This document shows, one piece after another, positions 22,702 through 32,600 of a stretch of DNA of 64,000 nucleotides. This stretch comes from Pontiella sulfatireligans (GTDB lineage Bacteria; Verrucomicrobiota; Kiritimatiellia; Kiritimatiellales; Pontiellaceae): positions 1,178,001-1,242,000 of the forward strand of contig NZ_CAAHFH010000001.1 in NCBI RefSeq assembly GCF_900890705.1, given 5' to 3'. Numbering within the stretch: position 1 is the stretch's first letter; the number at the start of each line of letters is the position of its first letter. The notes under the pieces were generated by a model that had not been told where the DNA came from, made no database searches, and worked only from the letters and a program-made list of their open reading frames with translations. Position numbers and translations under genes: made by a program.

Positions 22702-22734
22702 GTATGCGTCTTTTCGGCCACCGCATTGACAGGA

Positions 22735-24267
22735 TTACGCAGAGGTGTTTTCGCGGGATGACTTCCAGCGGGCAGGCGTCCAATCGGCTGCTTCGGATTG
22801 ATTCATCGTCGGCAAAGCCGTAAGGATTTCACGAAGGTAGACTGCCGGGTTGATGTCGAGTTTGCGGCAGGTTTCGATGAGGCTGTAAATGACTGCACTG
22901 GTCTGACCGGAGTCGGGGCTACCGAAAAATAGAAAGTTCTTTTTGCCGATGGCGGTGGGCCGGATGGCATTCTCGACGAGGTTGTTGCATATTTCGAGTT
23001 TGTCGTGTTCGAGGTAAAGATTGAGCGCATCCCAGCGCTCGAGGGTGTAGTGGATCGCTTTGCCGAAGTTGCTTTGCGGTAGTTGCCGGAAGCGCTCGGT
23101 TTCGAGGATCGATTTTATCTGTTCCAGGACGGGCGCGGAGTGCTCCTGTCGATAAGCAGCGCGGTCAAGATCGGGGTTGTCGCGTAGCTTACTTTCAACC
23201 CGATAAAGTTTGGCGATGAGTTTTACGACGTCCTCAGCGGTCGGGTTGCCGGGAACTTCCTTAAACTTGCGTCGGGCATGTGCCCAGCAGGCAGCATGAA
23301 TGATCGAGGCCTTTTCTGCCGCATGTGATTTCTTGTTCAGCCAGCTGGTGTACCCGGCGTAGCCGTCGGTCTGCAGCAGCCCGGAGTAACCAATCAGCAT
23401 CGAGTCAAGGCAGGTCGCCGCACGGCTGGCGTGCCATTCAAAGAGCACGCCGACGGCAGGCGAATGATAAGCCCATAGGTATCCGTTGGGACAGTAGTCC
23501 TTTTTCGGGTCCTGATATTTGATGAATGTTTCGTCGGCCTGAATGTATCCGCTCGCGCGGATTTCATTTCGAAGCGCTTCATAGATCAGCGATAACCACT
23601 GGGCAACTAGATACATCCATCCGCCCATGGTTTTTCGACTGATTTCAACGCCGAAGCGTTGCTTGAAGATCTGTTCCTGCCGGTAAAGCGGAAGATGATC
23701 GCAGTATTTACCAAGGATGATATGAAGAACAAGGCCGACCGTGGCGTAGGAGTTTTCAATCAGTTGCTTTGGAGCAGGTGCAATCAACGGGGCAACGGAA
23801 CGGTCGTCACGCTTCTTGTATTTATTGCGGATGGTTACGATTTTAATGAATTGAGTCGGCGTGATATCGAGTTGTTCCAGGCGCTCTTCGCCGATCTTTT
23901 TGTAAAGCTCTGGATGGGCGATCACTTCATCCGGATCGATAATAATGGTTTCGGTCGGCAGATCTTTGGGGATGCGTGCATCGAGCCCCTTGCGCTTCCC
24001 TCGCTTGGATTGCTTTTGTTCCTCTTCGGCCAGTTCGGTCTTGGATTCGGCCAGATCCAAAGCTTCCTGCAGTTCGCGAAACTCTTCAAGTTCGAGCTCC
24101 AGCTGATCGGGACTGAGTTTTTCTGAACTACTGCCAAAGAGCCTCTTCATCAGGCATTGGACCTTCTCCTGAAGCAGGCGGTTTTCGGTTTTGAGCTGAT
24201 CAATCTGCGAACGGGAAATTGCTTGTTCTTCCAGTAGCTGATTAAAATGTACCCGACTGTAAACCAT
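22735..24267 (-). CDS. tnpC: IS66 transposase TnpC (copy 2)
   Basis: Identical to the copy 1 transposase except for Glu instead of Lys in AA(E/K)KASIIH, about residue 318. All catalytic and zinc-related segments (LFGSSSEKL, ADETFIK, LQTDGYAGY, NNLVENAIRP) are present. Either copy could supply transposase. Confidence 0.95.
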   Translation of the reverse strand: MVYSRVHFNQLLEEQAISRSQIDQLKTENRLLQEKVQCLMKRLFGSSSEKLSPDQLELELEEFRELQEALDLAESKTELAEEEQKQSKRGKRKGLDARIPKDLPTETIIIDPDEVIAHPELYKKIGEERLEQLDITPTQFIKIVTIRNKYKKRDDRSVAPLIAPAPKQLIENSYATVGLVLHIILGKYCDHLPLYRQEQIFKQRFGVEISRKTMGGWMYLVAQWLSLIYEALRNEIRASGYIQADETFIKYQDPKKDYCPNGYLWAYHSPAVGVLFEWHASRAATCLDSMLIGYSGLLQTDGYAGYTSWLNKKSHAAEKASIIHAACWAHARRKFKEVPGNPTAEDVVKLIAKLYRVESKLRDNPDLDRAAYRQEHSAPVLEQIKSILETERFRQLPQSNFGKAIHYTLERWDALNLYLEHDKLEICNNLVENAIRPTAIGKKNFLFFGSPDSGQTSAVIYSLIETCRKLDINPAVYLREILTALPTMNQSEAADWTPARWKSSRENTSA

Positions 24268-24331
24268 GCGGCATATTATACCAAAACCGGTTCGGAAAAG
24301 GGGGCATCAAGATCGGAAATATTCAAAAAAT

Positions 24332-24679
24332 TCAGCGTTGGTACCAAGGCTTTAACGAGCCTTGCTTTAGGTCGACTCCATCCAGCAGTAGCGCCAGTGC
24401 CTCGGGAGCCAGTGCAAGCTTTTCACTTTCGCCAATCCCCGTTGGCCAAGTAAAGCATCCCTGCTCCAGACGCTTGATCATCACCCACATGCCTGTTCCA
24501 TCCCAATAGAGCGTTTTGATTCGGTTCCGTCGCCGATTCGTAAACACATACAGCGCTCCCGAACACGGATCCTCCTTCAACCGGTCGAGCACAACGCCAT
24601 GCAGCCCATTAAAACTTTTGCGCAGGTCCACGGGCTCCACAGCCAAAAATACTCGCAATGATCCACTTAGGCCAAGCAT
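24332..24679 (-). CDS. tnpB: IS66 accessory protein TnpB (copy 2)
   Basis: Same 115-residue protein as in copy 1, with the start at 24679 overlapping tnpA by 13 bases. Confidence 0.93.
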   Translation of the reverse strand: MLGLSGSLRVFLAVEPVDLRKSFNGLHGVVLDRLKEDPCSGALYVFTNRRRNRIKTLYWDGTGMWVMIKRLEQGCFTWPTGIGESEKLALAPEALALLLDGVDLKQGSLKPWYQR

Positions 24680-25005
24680 GTCGCGGCCTCCCGGAACACA
24701 TCGGCCAACTCCTTCGCTGAACCAACCGGCACGGTCACTTCGATGCCGTTGGGCAGATGGACGCTCACTTTGTTTCCCGGGGCAGAAGTATTCCCGAGTT
24801 CCACCTCGCAAAAAGACACCTCATTTTCGTCCCGCTCGATGCGCAGCCATCTGGCCAGCGTTTTGGAATTGAGATTCCATTCCCTGCAAAATGCCGCCTG
24901 CGTCAAATCCGACGATTTAAACTCCTCAATCAGTTCCCGGCGTTCTTCCTCGGTATATGAAGCCCGCCCCGGCGTAGTGTTTTCATTCGTATCCATACCC
25001 AACAA
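24667..25005 (-). CDS. tnpA: IS66 accessory protein TnpA (copy 2)
   Basis: Same 112-residue helix-turn-helix protein as in copy 1; first gene of the element when read from the right end. Confidence 0.92.
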   Translation of the reverse strand: MLGMDTNENTTPGRASYTEEERRELIEEFKSSDLTQAAFCREWNLNSKTLARWLRIERDENEVSFCEVELGNTSAPGNKVSVHLPNGIEVTVPVGSAKELADVFREAATCLA

Positions 25006-25056
25006 GTTATCAGGTATTGGCCTGGCTGCCTATGAGGTCGGGGAAAAGACGCATAC

Positions 25057-25690
25057 CGTCATTCAGCCCGGACGCGTGGTGAAGGACTTTGTCAATTTCC
25101 CCGACGTGGCCCCCACCTTCATGGAAGTCGCCGGCGAAGCGGCGCATCCACAGATGACTGGCAAAAGCTTCCTCGACGCACTGCAATCGCCCAGATCAGG
25201 CCAGATCGATCCGGCCCGCACCTACGCCCTGCTTGGCAAGGAACGCCACGACACCGGACGCGTCAGCGAAGACGGCACCGATCTGGCCTACCCCGTCCGG
25301 GCGATCCGCACCAAGGAGTTCCTCTATGTGCACAACATTAAGCCCGACCTCTGGCCGACCGGCAACCCGGAATACGGCCTGCGCAACTGCGACGGCTCGC
25401 CCACCAAGTCCTATCTGACCGGACTGGCGCCTTCCGATGCCGACTACCGCTACTACGAAATGTGCTTCGGCAAACGCCCGGAAGAAGAACTCTACCAGAG
25501 GGACAAAGATCGCCACTGCATCAACAACCTCGCCGCCAATCCGGAATCTGCCGCCGCCAAAACACGGTTGCGCGCCCAGATGGAACAGGATCTGACCGAC
25601 CAGAAGGATCCCCGCACCCTCGGCCAAGGCGACATCTTCGACCAATATCCCTACATGGGAAAACAATTCAACTATAACCAGAAGAAATAG
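25057..25690 (+). pseudogene. S1 sulfatase, 3' part (after IS66 copy 2)
   Basis: When the IS and one 8-bp duplication are removed the frame continues YWKGVIQPGRVVKDFVNFPD and runs to TAG at 25690. Typical C-terminal sulfatase features are present: FPDVAPTFMEVAG, RAIRTKEFLYVHNIKPDLWP, and a YYEMCFGKRPEEELYQRDKD segment, the usual expected-length C-subdomain. It has no start of its own. It is the only + strand sulfatase in the window. Confidence 0.85.
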
Positions 25691-25823
25691 AGCGGATTAT
25701 GAAAGGCGATAGCCGGCACCTTTCTTGTAGGTGAGATCCATGATCTCGCCCTCCGTTTGAAACGCCCGCTCTGCCCAAACCGCGATCTTGGATCGCGGCT
25801 ACAGTTTTTCCTAAACCGCTCTA
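25688..25823. repeat. REP-like palindrome cluster (candidate dispersed repeat)
   Basis: The segment is bounded by inverted TAGAGCGG (25688-25695) and CCGCTCTA (25816-25823). It contains two further hairpins: GGTGAGATC/GATCTCGCC around CAT (25730-25750) and CCGCGATC/GATCGCGG around TTG (25780-25798), the latter followed by CTACAGTTTTT. Nested palindromes like this are typical of REP/MITE-type dispersed sequences. Whether other copies exist in the genome cannot be seen here. The remaining bases up to 25898 show nothing definite. Confidence 0.5.
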
Positions 25824-25898
25824 AAACATTGGAACCCCTCGTGTACTCGCCCGAACGGGATCCGAACCATGCTGACCGGCACGGCATGCAACTCCTTC

Positions 25899-26138
25899 GT
25901 ATGCGTCTTTTCGAAGTCCCCCTTGACGGAGTTACTCGCAGGTGGTTTCGCGGTTTGATTTCCAGCGGGCAGGCGTCCAACTGGCCGCTTCGGATTGATT
26001 CATGGTCGGTAAAGCCGTAAGGACTTCACGAAGGTAGACTGCCGGATTGATATCGAGCTTTCGGCAGGTTTCAATGAGGCTATAGATAACAGCGCTGGTC
26101 TGGCCGGAGTCAGGGCTGCCGAAAAAGAGAAAATTCTT
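25899..26138 (-). mobile_element. Truncated, diverged IS66 relic
   Basis: It starts with the IS66 end GTATGCGTCTTTTC and encodes on the - strand the last ~67 residues of a TnpC (NFLFFGSPDSGQTSAVIYSL, NPAVYLREVLTALPTMNQSE). It is clearly related to the intact copies but has several base differences (AASWTPARWKSNRETTCE end). The rest of the element is missing where the IS4-family element begins, so it is an older, inactive insertion. Confidence 0.85.
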
Positions 26139-27598
26139 CACTGTCATCCCATAGAGGACGCTAACGGAGTGTCAGCTCCCGTTTTTGTTAAGGTTTCTGA
26201 TGTTTAGTTTATTTAGTCGATTCCGATTTTTTGTTGAAGAGTAATGATGATTCCCCGTTTTAAACAGTTGGCTGTCCCACAGCATTTAGATGAACCCCGG
26301 CAGATACGCCTGTTCCGGTGCTCCTCGGATGCGACCGGGTGGTTTGGCTGTCCCATAGGATTCCAGCAAGGCGGGCAGGTTCCAGCGACGCCAAAGCGAG
26401 ACCCTTACGACGGTGAACAGGCGCTTGAAGCTGTGATCCCATCCGTGCATGAATTTGAGACAGCGCATCAGCAGATGGACGAGCAGCCCGGTCCATACCT
26501 GCCAGCGTACGGCATTAGCGCTGTAGCCGAGAAAGTCGGAGAGCTGGAGCGTCTGTTTGATTTCCTTAAAGAACACCTCGATATCCCACCGGCAGCGGTA
26601 GAGCTCCGCGACCGTCCACGCGCTCCACTCCAGATGGTTGGTCAGGAAGACCATTTCGACATCCTTGCCGTTGATCTCCACGAGGGCTACAACGCGGCGC
26701 AACTCGCACGGGTAGGCCTTCTTCGATTTTTCGAGCATCAGCTCGATGACTTCGTCGCGAAGGATGCGCTTGTTTTTAGTCGTTTCGAGGGAGCGCATCA
26801 CCGTGTACTGCATGTTGTCTTTCGCTCGACCCGCCCAATTAATGCCGCGCTCCGTTAGCTCAAAGAGATGCTTGAATTTGATATAAGCCTTGTCGAATAC
26901 AACGATTTCTCCGGCTTCAAGGTCGGCACACAAGCTCAAGGTCTTGCGGCTGTCATGGTGTTTTGCAGTGTCGACAATGGCACATCGTGGAAGGAAGCTT
27001 TGCAGGTCCAGACGCATGTGGCACTTCGCGGCGGCCTTGCGGCGGCGGTGCTTTGCCCAGTCCATGCTATTGGCCACCAGCTGTATCGTGGTCGAATCGA
27101 GCGCATGGATCGCCTTGCTGAAGCGACGGAGGTATCCACTACGCACCTTTCCCTTCGCAAAACCAGGCACCGTGTCCATCAGATGCTTCATCATGCTCCA
27201 ATAAAGCTCTTCGGCCATGTTCGCGTCGCGCACTTGATTCGCATGGCTCAGGTTGTTGCGGGACGGTGGAACCGCACCGCGGATGGTGGAGAGCGCCGCC
27301 GCATTCATCTGGAGCGCGTCGCATACATCGTTAAGCCCGAGCGCATGAGCAAAGTGGGCATAAAGCAGCGAAACCACATGGCTCCATGGCGTGTACGTCC
27401 GGCTTCGGGCATCGACGCCATGCTTCTTCGCAAGGTTCGTGACCATGTGTCCGGGAATCAGATTGCACAATTGCTTCAAGGTTGTATACCTATGTCCGGC
27501 TGGTTTGTGTTTTTGTCTCTGTTTTTTCATACCCTCCGAGTGGAGGATTTAGAGCTCACAAGCCAGCCTTTTTATTTAAAATCTATGGGATGACAGTG
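26139..27598 (-). mobile_element. IS4-family insertion sequence
   Basis: Both ends carry the perfect 16-bp inverted repeat CACTGTCATCCCATAG (26139-26154, and its complement at 27583-27598). A single transposase gene fills the element on the - strand. No direct duplication is present: the left flank (AAAATTCTT) is IS66 relic and the right flank (AATCCACTCC) is inside a mutarotase-like gene. Loss of matching flanks points to a deletion or recombination after insertion. Confidence 0.85.
26286..27530 (-). CDS. IS4-family transposase
   Basis: A 414-residue transposase. The N-terminal segment (residues about 10-80, TTLKQLCNLIPGHMVTNLAK) is of the DUF4372 type found in one IS4 group. The catalytic acidic residues are visible: ALDSTTIQL (first D), VVFDKAYIKF (second D), and the E of the Y-(2)-R-(3)-E-(6)-K signature in YRCRWDIEVFFKEIKQTLQL. 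Length is usual and the frame is intact, so it may be active. It lies 68 bases inside the right end. Confidence 0.92.
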   Translation of the reverse strand: MKKQRQKHKPAGHRYTTLKQLCNLIPGHMVTNLAKKHGVDARSRTYTPWSHVVSLLYAHFAHALGLNDVCDALQMNAAALSTIRGAVPPSRNNLSHANQVRDANMAEELYWSMMKHLMDTVPGFAKGKVRSGYLRRFSKAIHALDSTTIQLVANSMDWAKHRRRKAAAKCHMRLDLQSFLPRCAIVDTAKHHDSRKTLSLCADLEAGEIVVFDKAYIKFKHLFELTERGINWAGRAKDNMQYTVMRSLETTKNKRILRDEVIELMLEKSKKAYPCELRRVVALVEINGKDVEMVFLTNHLEWSAWTVAELYRCRWDIEVFFKEIKQTLQLSDFLGYSANAVRWQVWTGLLVHLLMRCLKFMHGWDHSFKRLFTVVRVSLWRRWNLPALLESYGTAKPPGRIRGAPEQAYLPGFI

Positions 27599-28009
27599 AA
27601 TCCACTCCATCTGCAACCAGCTGTTTCCGTCTTGCGCCGCACGAGGATGGGCAACAAGCAACGGCTTCAACGCCTCTGTCTGCTCAACCGACTCAAACGC
27701 CTTTACCGCATCCAGATAGCTCGATCCATCATAGTCAAAATAGACCATAAAACAGAGCTTCCCCTGAACTTCTGTAGAAAAAAAACTGAGGTTGGTAATG
27801 TCCTCTTTCTTGAATGCTTTAATTGCCTTCTTTTCATTCAGCGTTTTCAGTGCAGATTGCAGGGCCTCGACCCGCCCATCTTTCGCCGAGGCAAATAACA
27901 TGACGTGCGTCTGCCTGCCTGAGAGAAGATAATTTTCATACGGAGACAATGCGCTCACTGATAGACAGGCGAGCACGGAAGACAAAATAATTCCCATTTT
28001 AAATTTCAC
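27572..28009 (-). pseudogene. Exported mutarotase-like protein, truncated by the IS4 element
   Basis: The first 138 codons match the N-terminal half of the 256-residue protein encoded at 47003-47773: LSPYENYLLSGRQTHVMLFA, NEKKAIKAFKKEDITNLS, LCFMVYFDYDGSSYLDAVKA. After WLQMEWIH the frame enters the IS end (CHPIDFK stop). The second, L-rhamnose-mutarotase-like domain is missing. The start is a GTG with AAGGAG 7 bases upstream. It follows the MFS gene by 25 bases, so it was part of that transcript. A stable single-domain product is possible but unlikely to be the original function. Confidence 0.85.
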
Positions 28010-28034
28010 AATAACGCTCCTTCTCTGTTTCGAA

Positions 28035-29435
28035 TTAATGCTTAATAAACTCCTGCTCCAGCTCCTCGATCGTGCAACCCTTGGTTTCCGGCAACTTGAA
28101 GATATAGAACGGAATGGAAATCAGAACAATGGCCGCAAAGACATAGAAGATATAACCGGTCGGCATAGTTGCATCCATAACTGGAAACAACTGAGCAACG
28201 GAAGCACTGGTTACCCAGATGGCAATGCTGGCAAACGAAATCGCCATACCGCGAATCCGGTTTGGAAAGACCTCGGAGATAAACACAAACTTCACCGGAC
28301 CAATCGCGCAAGCAAAGAAAGCGATAAACGCATTCACGGCAATCACAATCGGCATCCCCATGCTGTTTTGAAGGAACAGAGTGCCAATGACAATGTGCGA
28401 AATCAGTGCGCCGACAGAACCGATAATCAACAGCTTTTTCCGGCCAAGAATATCCATAAAGAACAGAGCAAATACCGTCGCAACCATATTCACAATTCCA
28501 ATCGACAGTGAGCTGCCCAAAGCGTCCCCCTGAGTAAATCCAGCCGTTTCAAAAATATTCGGGGCATAATACAACACCGCCGCAATCCCGCAGGCTTCGG
28601 CAAAAAAACAGACCAGCATGGAAAGAACCAGTGGCCGACACAGTTTGGCGGTAAAGAGGTCCCACACATGAACATCGCTTTCCTGGCCGATTGCAGTCTG
28701 GATCTCATTGCTCACTGCTGCCCCGCGTTCGACTCCATTAATACGTTGCAAAACCCTCAGGGCTTTGTCTGTGAAACCTTTTTTTGACAACCAACGGGGT
28801 GTTTCCGGAAGAAATGCAGTACACAACAAAAAAAGAATGCCCGGAATCGCTTCAGCTGCAAACATCGCTCGCCAGTGCTGGTCTACCGCAAACCACTTCC
28901 AAAACGAGGACATTGACTTTGCATCTACATTCGCTTCTGCAAACCTAAAAATTTTCCAGTTAACAAGCAGGCAGATTACAATCCCGGCTGTAATGGTGAA
29001 CTGATAGAGTGTCACTAACCCGCCCCGGTATTTTTCCGGAGCCACTTCTGAAATGTAAAGCGGGCAAACCATAGTAGCGGCCCCAATCCCGAGTCCGCCG
29101 ATCAAACGGGCGACAATCAGCTGAACCGCGCTACCGGACAACCCGCTCCATATCGCAGAAATGAAGATCAAAATGGAGGAAAGAATAATAAGCGCCTTTC
29201 GTCCAAATTTATCGGCAATGAATCCGGAACAAAACGAGCCAAGCCCGCAGCCAATCAGGACACTGCTGACAAAAAACCCGGTCTGCCCCGGCGTAAACTG
29301 AAAAAGCTCCGTCACCGCAGAAGTCGTCCCCGACACAACAACCACATCATATCCGAAGAGAATGCCTCCGGCACCGGCCACTACGCAGATAAACCATAAA
29401 TAAAGACTAGGACTGGCTGTTTTTACCTCACTCAT
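28035..29435 (-). CDS. MFS sugar porter (sugar:H+ symporter)
   Basis: A 466-residue, 12-helix major facilitator of the XylE/GalP/GLUT-like sugar porter family. Typical signatures are present: [12 protein letters not shown] after helix 2 (G-x-x-x-D-x-x-G-R-K/R), a [16 protein letters not shown] segment, a FLPETPRWL segment, a DILGRKKLL repeat of the loop motif and [12 protein letters not shown] at the C-terminus. It should import a monosaccharide released by the locus (fucose, rhamnose, galactose or xylose cannot be told apart). AAAAGGAG precedes the ATG, which overlaps the TAA of an upstream relic (TAATG). Confidence 0.9.
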   Translation of the reverse strand: MSEVKTASPSLYLWFICVVAGAGGILFGYDVVVVSGTTSAVTELFQFTPGQTGFFVSSVLIGCGLGSFCSGFIADKFGRKALIILSSILIFISAIWSGLSGSAVQLIVARLIGGLGIGAATMVCPLYISEVAPEKYRGGLVTLYQFTITAGIVICLLVNWKIFRFAEANVDAKSMSSFWKWFAVDQHWRAMFAAEAIPGILFLLCTAFLPETPRWLSKKGFTDKALRVLQRINGVERGAAVSNEIQTAIGQESDVHVWDLFTAKLCRPLVLSMLVCFFAEACGIAAVLYYAPNIFETAGFTQGDALGSSLSIGIVNMVATVFALFFMDILGRKKLLIIGSVGALISHIVIGTLFLQNSMGMPIVIAVNAFIAFFACAIGPVKFVFISEVFPNRIRGMAISFASIAIWVTSASVAQLFPVMDATMPTGYIFYVFAAIVLISIPFYIFKLPETKGCTIEELEQEFIKH

Positions 29436-29596
29436 TAAACATCTCCTTTTGCCGCCTTGAGCAGCGCTTCAATATTACATGGCAGAATATCTGCATCAAA
29501 CCATCTGGGCTCGGTATGCGTATCGATCCACTTTCCCATTTCAGCGATCGAAGATAGGAAGGGGGACGGCTTTTGCAACCAACAGCAACTGTTCGA
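29435..29596 (-). pseudogene. C-terminal relic of an unknown gene ahead of the MFS gene
   Basis: On the - strand a frame of 53 codons ends at TAA (29437-29435) overlapping the MFS ATG. The last 35 residues look like real protein (AEMGKWIDTHTEPRWFDADI, then [16 protein letters not shown]); the earlier part does not. There is no start or promoter. The TAATG overlap is the same kind of coupling as elsewhere in this locus, so this is probably the tail of a deleted gene. The family is not recognised. The stretch 29597-29692 shows nothing clear. Confidence 0.5.
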
Positions 29597-29692
29597 CTAA
29601 CATTAGGACACTAGTGATTTATTATTATCAATCCACTCATCAACAACTGATGTCTTTTCAGCAAACTCGAATTAGCGGAGCCGTCTATTCCA

Positions 29693-32600
29693 CTATGACT
29701 CTGGAACCACGAATACGACCATCATCCAACGCTTGTCTTCCTTGGTTTCGGTATTGCTTCCGAGCAGAACAGATTCACCGGCCGTGACCTTTTTCGAGAA
29801 TAATCTCCAACGGTTTTTGCCTCTGACCAGTTCCTTCCCTGTGTCAGCAAAACCGGTTTTCATCCACGGCATTGTTTCCAGACGGGAATCGTGGGCGATG
29901 TAGACGTTGCCGGATTTCTTCACGTTGAACTGTAGCAGGTCAACGGCGGAATAGTTCCACTCGCTATTCGGGAGCTGAATATACTCACCGCCCATGAGAC
30001 ATTCGGGAAGTTTCGGAAGCTTCTGTTCGTGATCGGAGAACATCGGAGCCCCCGCCTTGGTTTTCTGAATGCGCGCATCGCCTGAGGGACCGGAATAGGA
30101 CAGATCTTCGATTAGGTCGGAGAAACTGCCATCCGCTTGAGCTTCGGCTACGAACCTCGAAGCCGCTTCCTCGACAGGAAGCGGGAGCGGCGCCAGCCGG
30201 CCTTGCTCCGGAATCGGTGGGAGGTGGCTTGCTACGCCGCCGTCGATGTGGATAGGAAGCGCCTCAACCTTGCAGGTTGCGGGCTCCAATCCCTTGGAGC
30301 TCGCTTTTAGCGTAATGGTTCCTGAAGTCAGCGAGCTTCGTACAATCACTCTGTTAATTCCGGCTTCCAGATCGAGATAGCTGTTGTTGGTGGATTTGAT
30401 CTTTCCACTGTTGTAGCCGCCGCGCCAAACGCCCGGCCCTTCGACTGTAAAATCGCAACGCTCGATAAAGGTTGGGCAACGATTGCCGTTCGAATCAATC
30501 GCCTCGACATCAAAGACCACCGCGTCGCTGCCGTCGGCCAACAATCCGGTCGGCCCCGTTAACGGCGTCAGTTTCAGGGCGACAGCCGGACCCGCGGTCG
30601 CGACTTCATGGCGCGCCACTTCTCTACCGTCTTTATACCCTACCGCAACCAGGTCTCCGGGCTTCCACTCAACCTGCTCGAAGGTAAACAGCATTGGGTG
30701 TTTCCAACTTTTGGGCGCGACGTTGGAAGAACCCTTCTTCTTTTTGACTTTCAGCGGATTCGTCATTTCGGTTGCCGCCTGTTTCCTGCCAATTTCTTTT
30801 CCGTTCAAAAACAAGCTGACTTCATCGCAATCGGCAGCAACATTGATATCCTTAATGGTTCCGGCGGGATAGTTCCAGTGGCCGATGAGATGGATATCCG
30901 GCTCGTCGGAGAAAATGACGCGACAGACATGGTAGGCTTCCTTGGGCAAACGCATCGCGTCCATTTCCCCGCTGGTGCGGGTAACTTCAGTTTCGACGCG
31001 ACCGCCACTGGTGGAATCCACAAAGATCCAATTAGCACCACCACCATGGCTGCGCGGAGCAATCTTCTGATAGTGGAACAACTGATTAATGGCGTATTCC
31101 TCGGCACTTAAATCATAGCTGCCTTTGGCGTGCCATTTTTGATATGGAGGCGTATGGCGGTCCCAAACGCGGCGCGGTGATTCCTCGCGGTTGTACTCGC
31201 CTTCAAGCGTGGGCAGTTCCTTGATATAGCCGGAGCCTTCCGTACTGATGGTCAAATCGCAGTAGGGCTTGACCACATTGTTCGCGCGCCGATGACCGTA
31301 GACACGACCGCCATACGGATCGTAGAAGTCCACTACCGACTTCAGTTCCTCGGTGTGTTCTTTGGAGGTGCTCTGGTTTCCACCTTCCCAAACCAGCAAC
31401 GACGGGCTGTTTCTGTAATAGATCACCATTTCCTTCCACGCCTTGGAGCGGATCTCCCAGGCGTGTCCTTCGGTATCCCCTTCGCCATCCACGCCGGGTT
31501 GCTGGGTGACGATGCCCAGCTCATCGGCGGCGCGCAGATGGATAGGCCCACCCGCCGTGTGCCCCCAGCGCACAAAGTTGCCGCCGGAATCCGCAATCAA
31601 TTTCAAGGTGTAATAGTGCATCCAGTCAGGATTGGCAGCCCCAAGCCCCGGCCAGCCGTCCACCGACTTCATGCCCCACCCCTGCAGTTTGACGTGACGG
31701 TCGTTGATGTAGAATCCGCGATCGGTCGTGAGTTCGATCCAGCGAACACCAAACGGCTCCTCATTGCGATCGATCACCTGGCCATCCCGGATGATTTCGG
31801 TGACGAGGGTGTAGAGGTAGGGATAGCCGGGCTCCCACAGTTCAGGATTAACCAAGTTGCCGCTTGATTTAACGATCTTCTTTTGACCAGCCGACAACGT
31901 GGTTGTTTCATTCAACTCCAGCACGGTTTTGCCAGTCCGGTCCAATAAACGGTTCCGTAGCGAAAAGGGCTGCTCCTTGCCGGTCTGGTTGACGATTTCG
32001 TTTTCGATGCCGACGCCGGTGGATTCGCGGGAAGGGTTTACTGCATAGACGTAGGTGCCGACCGTCTCCATGTTATTGAACAGCGGTTGGGTGAAGTGCA
32101 ATTTGTCGCTCACATGCAGAAAGACGTTACGGTAGATACCGCCGTGCGCCGGGTGCCAATGCGGATTGTTCCATGGTAATTTCGCGCCGCCCATGAAATT
32201 ATGCCACACCTTATTTCGGTCACCGCCAAAATCGGTGTCTTTAACGAAGGCATTGTCACACGCGACCGCGATCACATTGGGCTCGCCAAACTTTAGGTGC
32301 GAGGTCAAGTCGGCGCCGAACGGAATGAATCCGTTTTCACAGTGCCCCACCTTTACACCATTGCAATAGGCGTCGGCGATCTGTCGAACGGCTTCAAACT
32401 CGATGATCACCACCTTGTCCCGCCACTCCGCCGGAACCGTAAAGTGTTTTCGATACCACGTCTTGCCACCCCACTGGTCCATCTCGCCCTTGTGCCCTGC
32501 GGGCGACCAGTCGTCGAACGTATCCACATCGTTATAGGTATGAGGAGCAGATATCTGCTTCCATCCACTGTCATCAAAACCTGTTGCCTCCGCGCCGGCC

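Larger units (their letters stand above)
22702..25056 (-). mobile_element. IS66-family insertion sequence, copy 2 (2355 bp)
   Basis: Same ends, length and gene order as copy 1 (offset 15830 bases). The only difference I found is C at 23316 where copy 1 has T at 7486. It is inserted in the same orientation as copy 1, in a sulfatase gene that was perhaps already broken. Confidence 0.97.

Noticed and set aside
6872..25056. Composite transposon formed by the two IS66 copies
   Set aside because: Each copy has its own 8-bp duplication with a different sequence, so they were inserted separately; the region between is an island with its own integrase.
25672..25980. Reverse ORF over the REP-like block as a gene
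   Set aside because: Arg/Ser-rich frame crossing palindromes and an IS end; no start signal or family.
30608..31111. + strand ORFs opposite the GH2 gene and other locus genes
   Set aside because: They are mirror frames of real genes; proteins show no domain, signal or codon pattern of their own.
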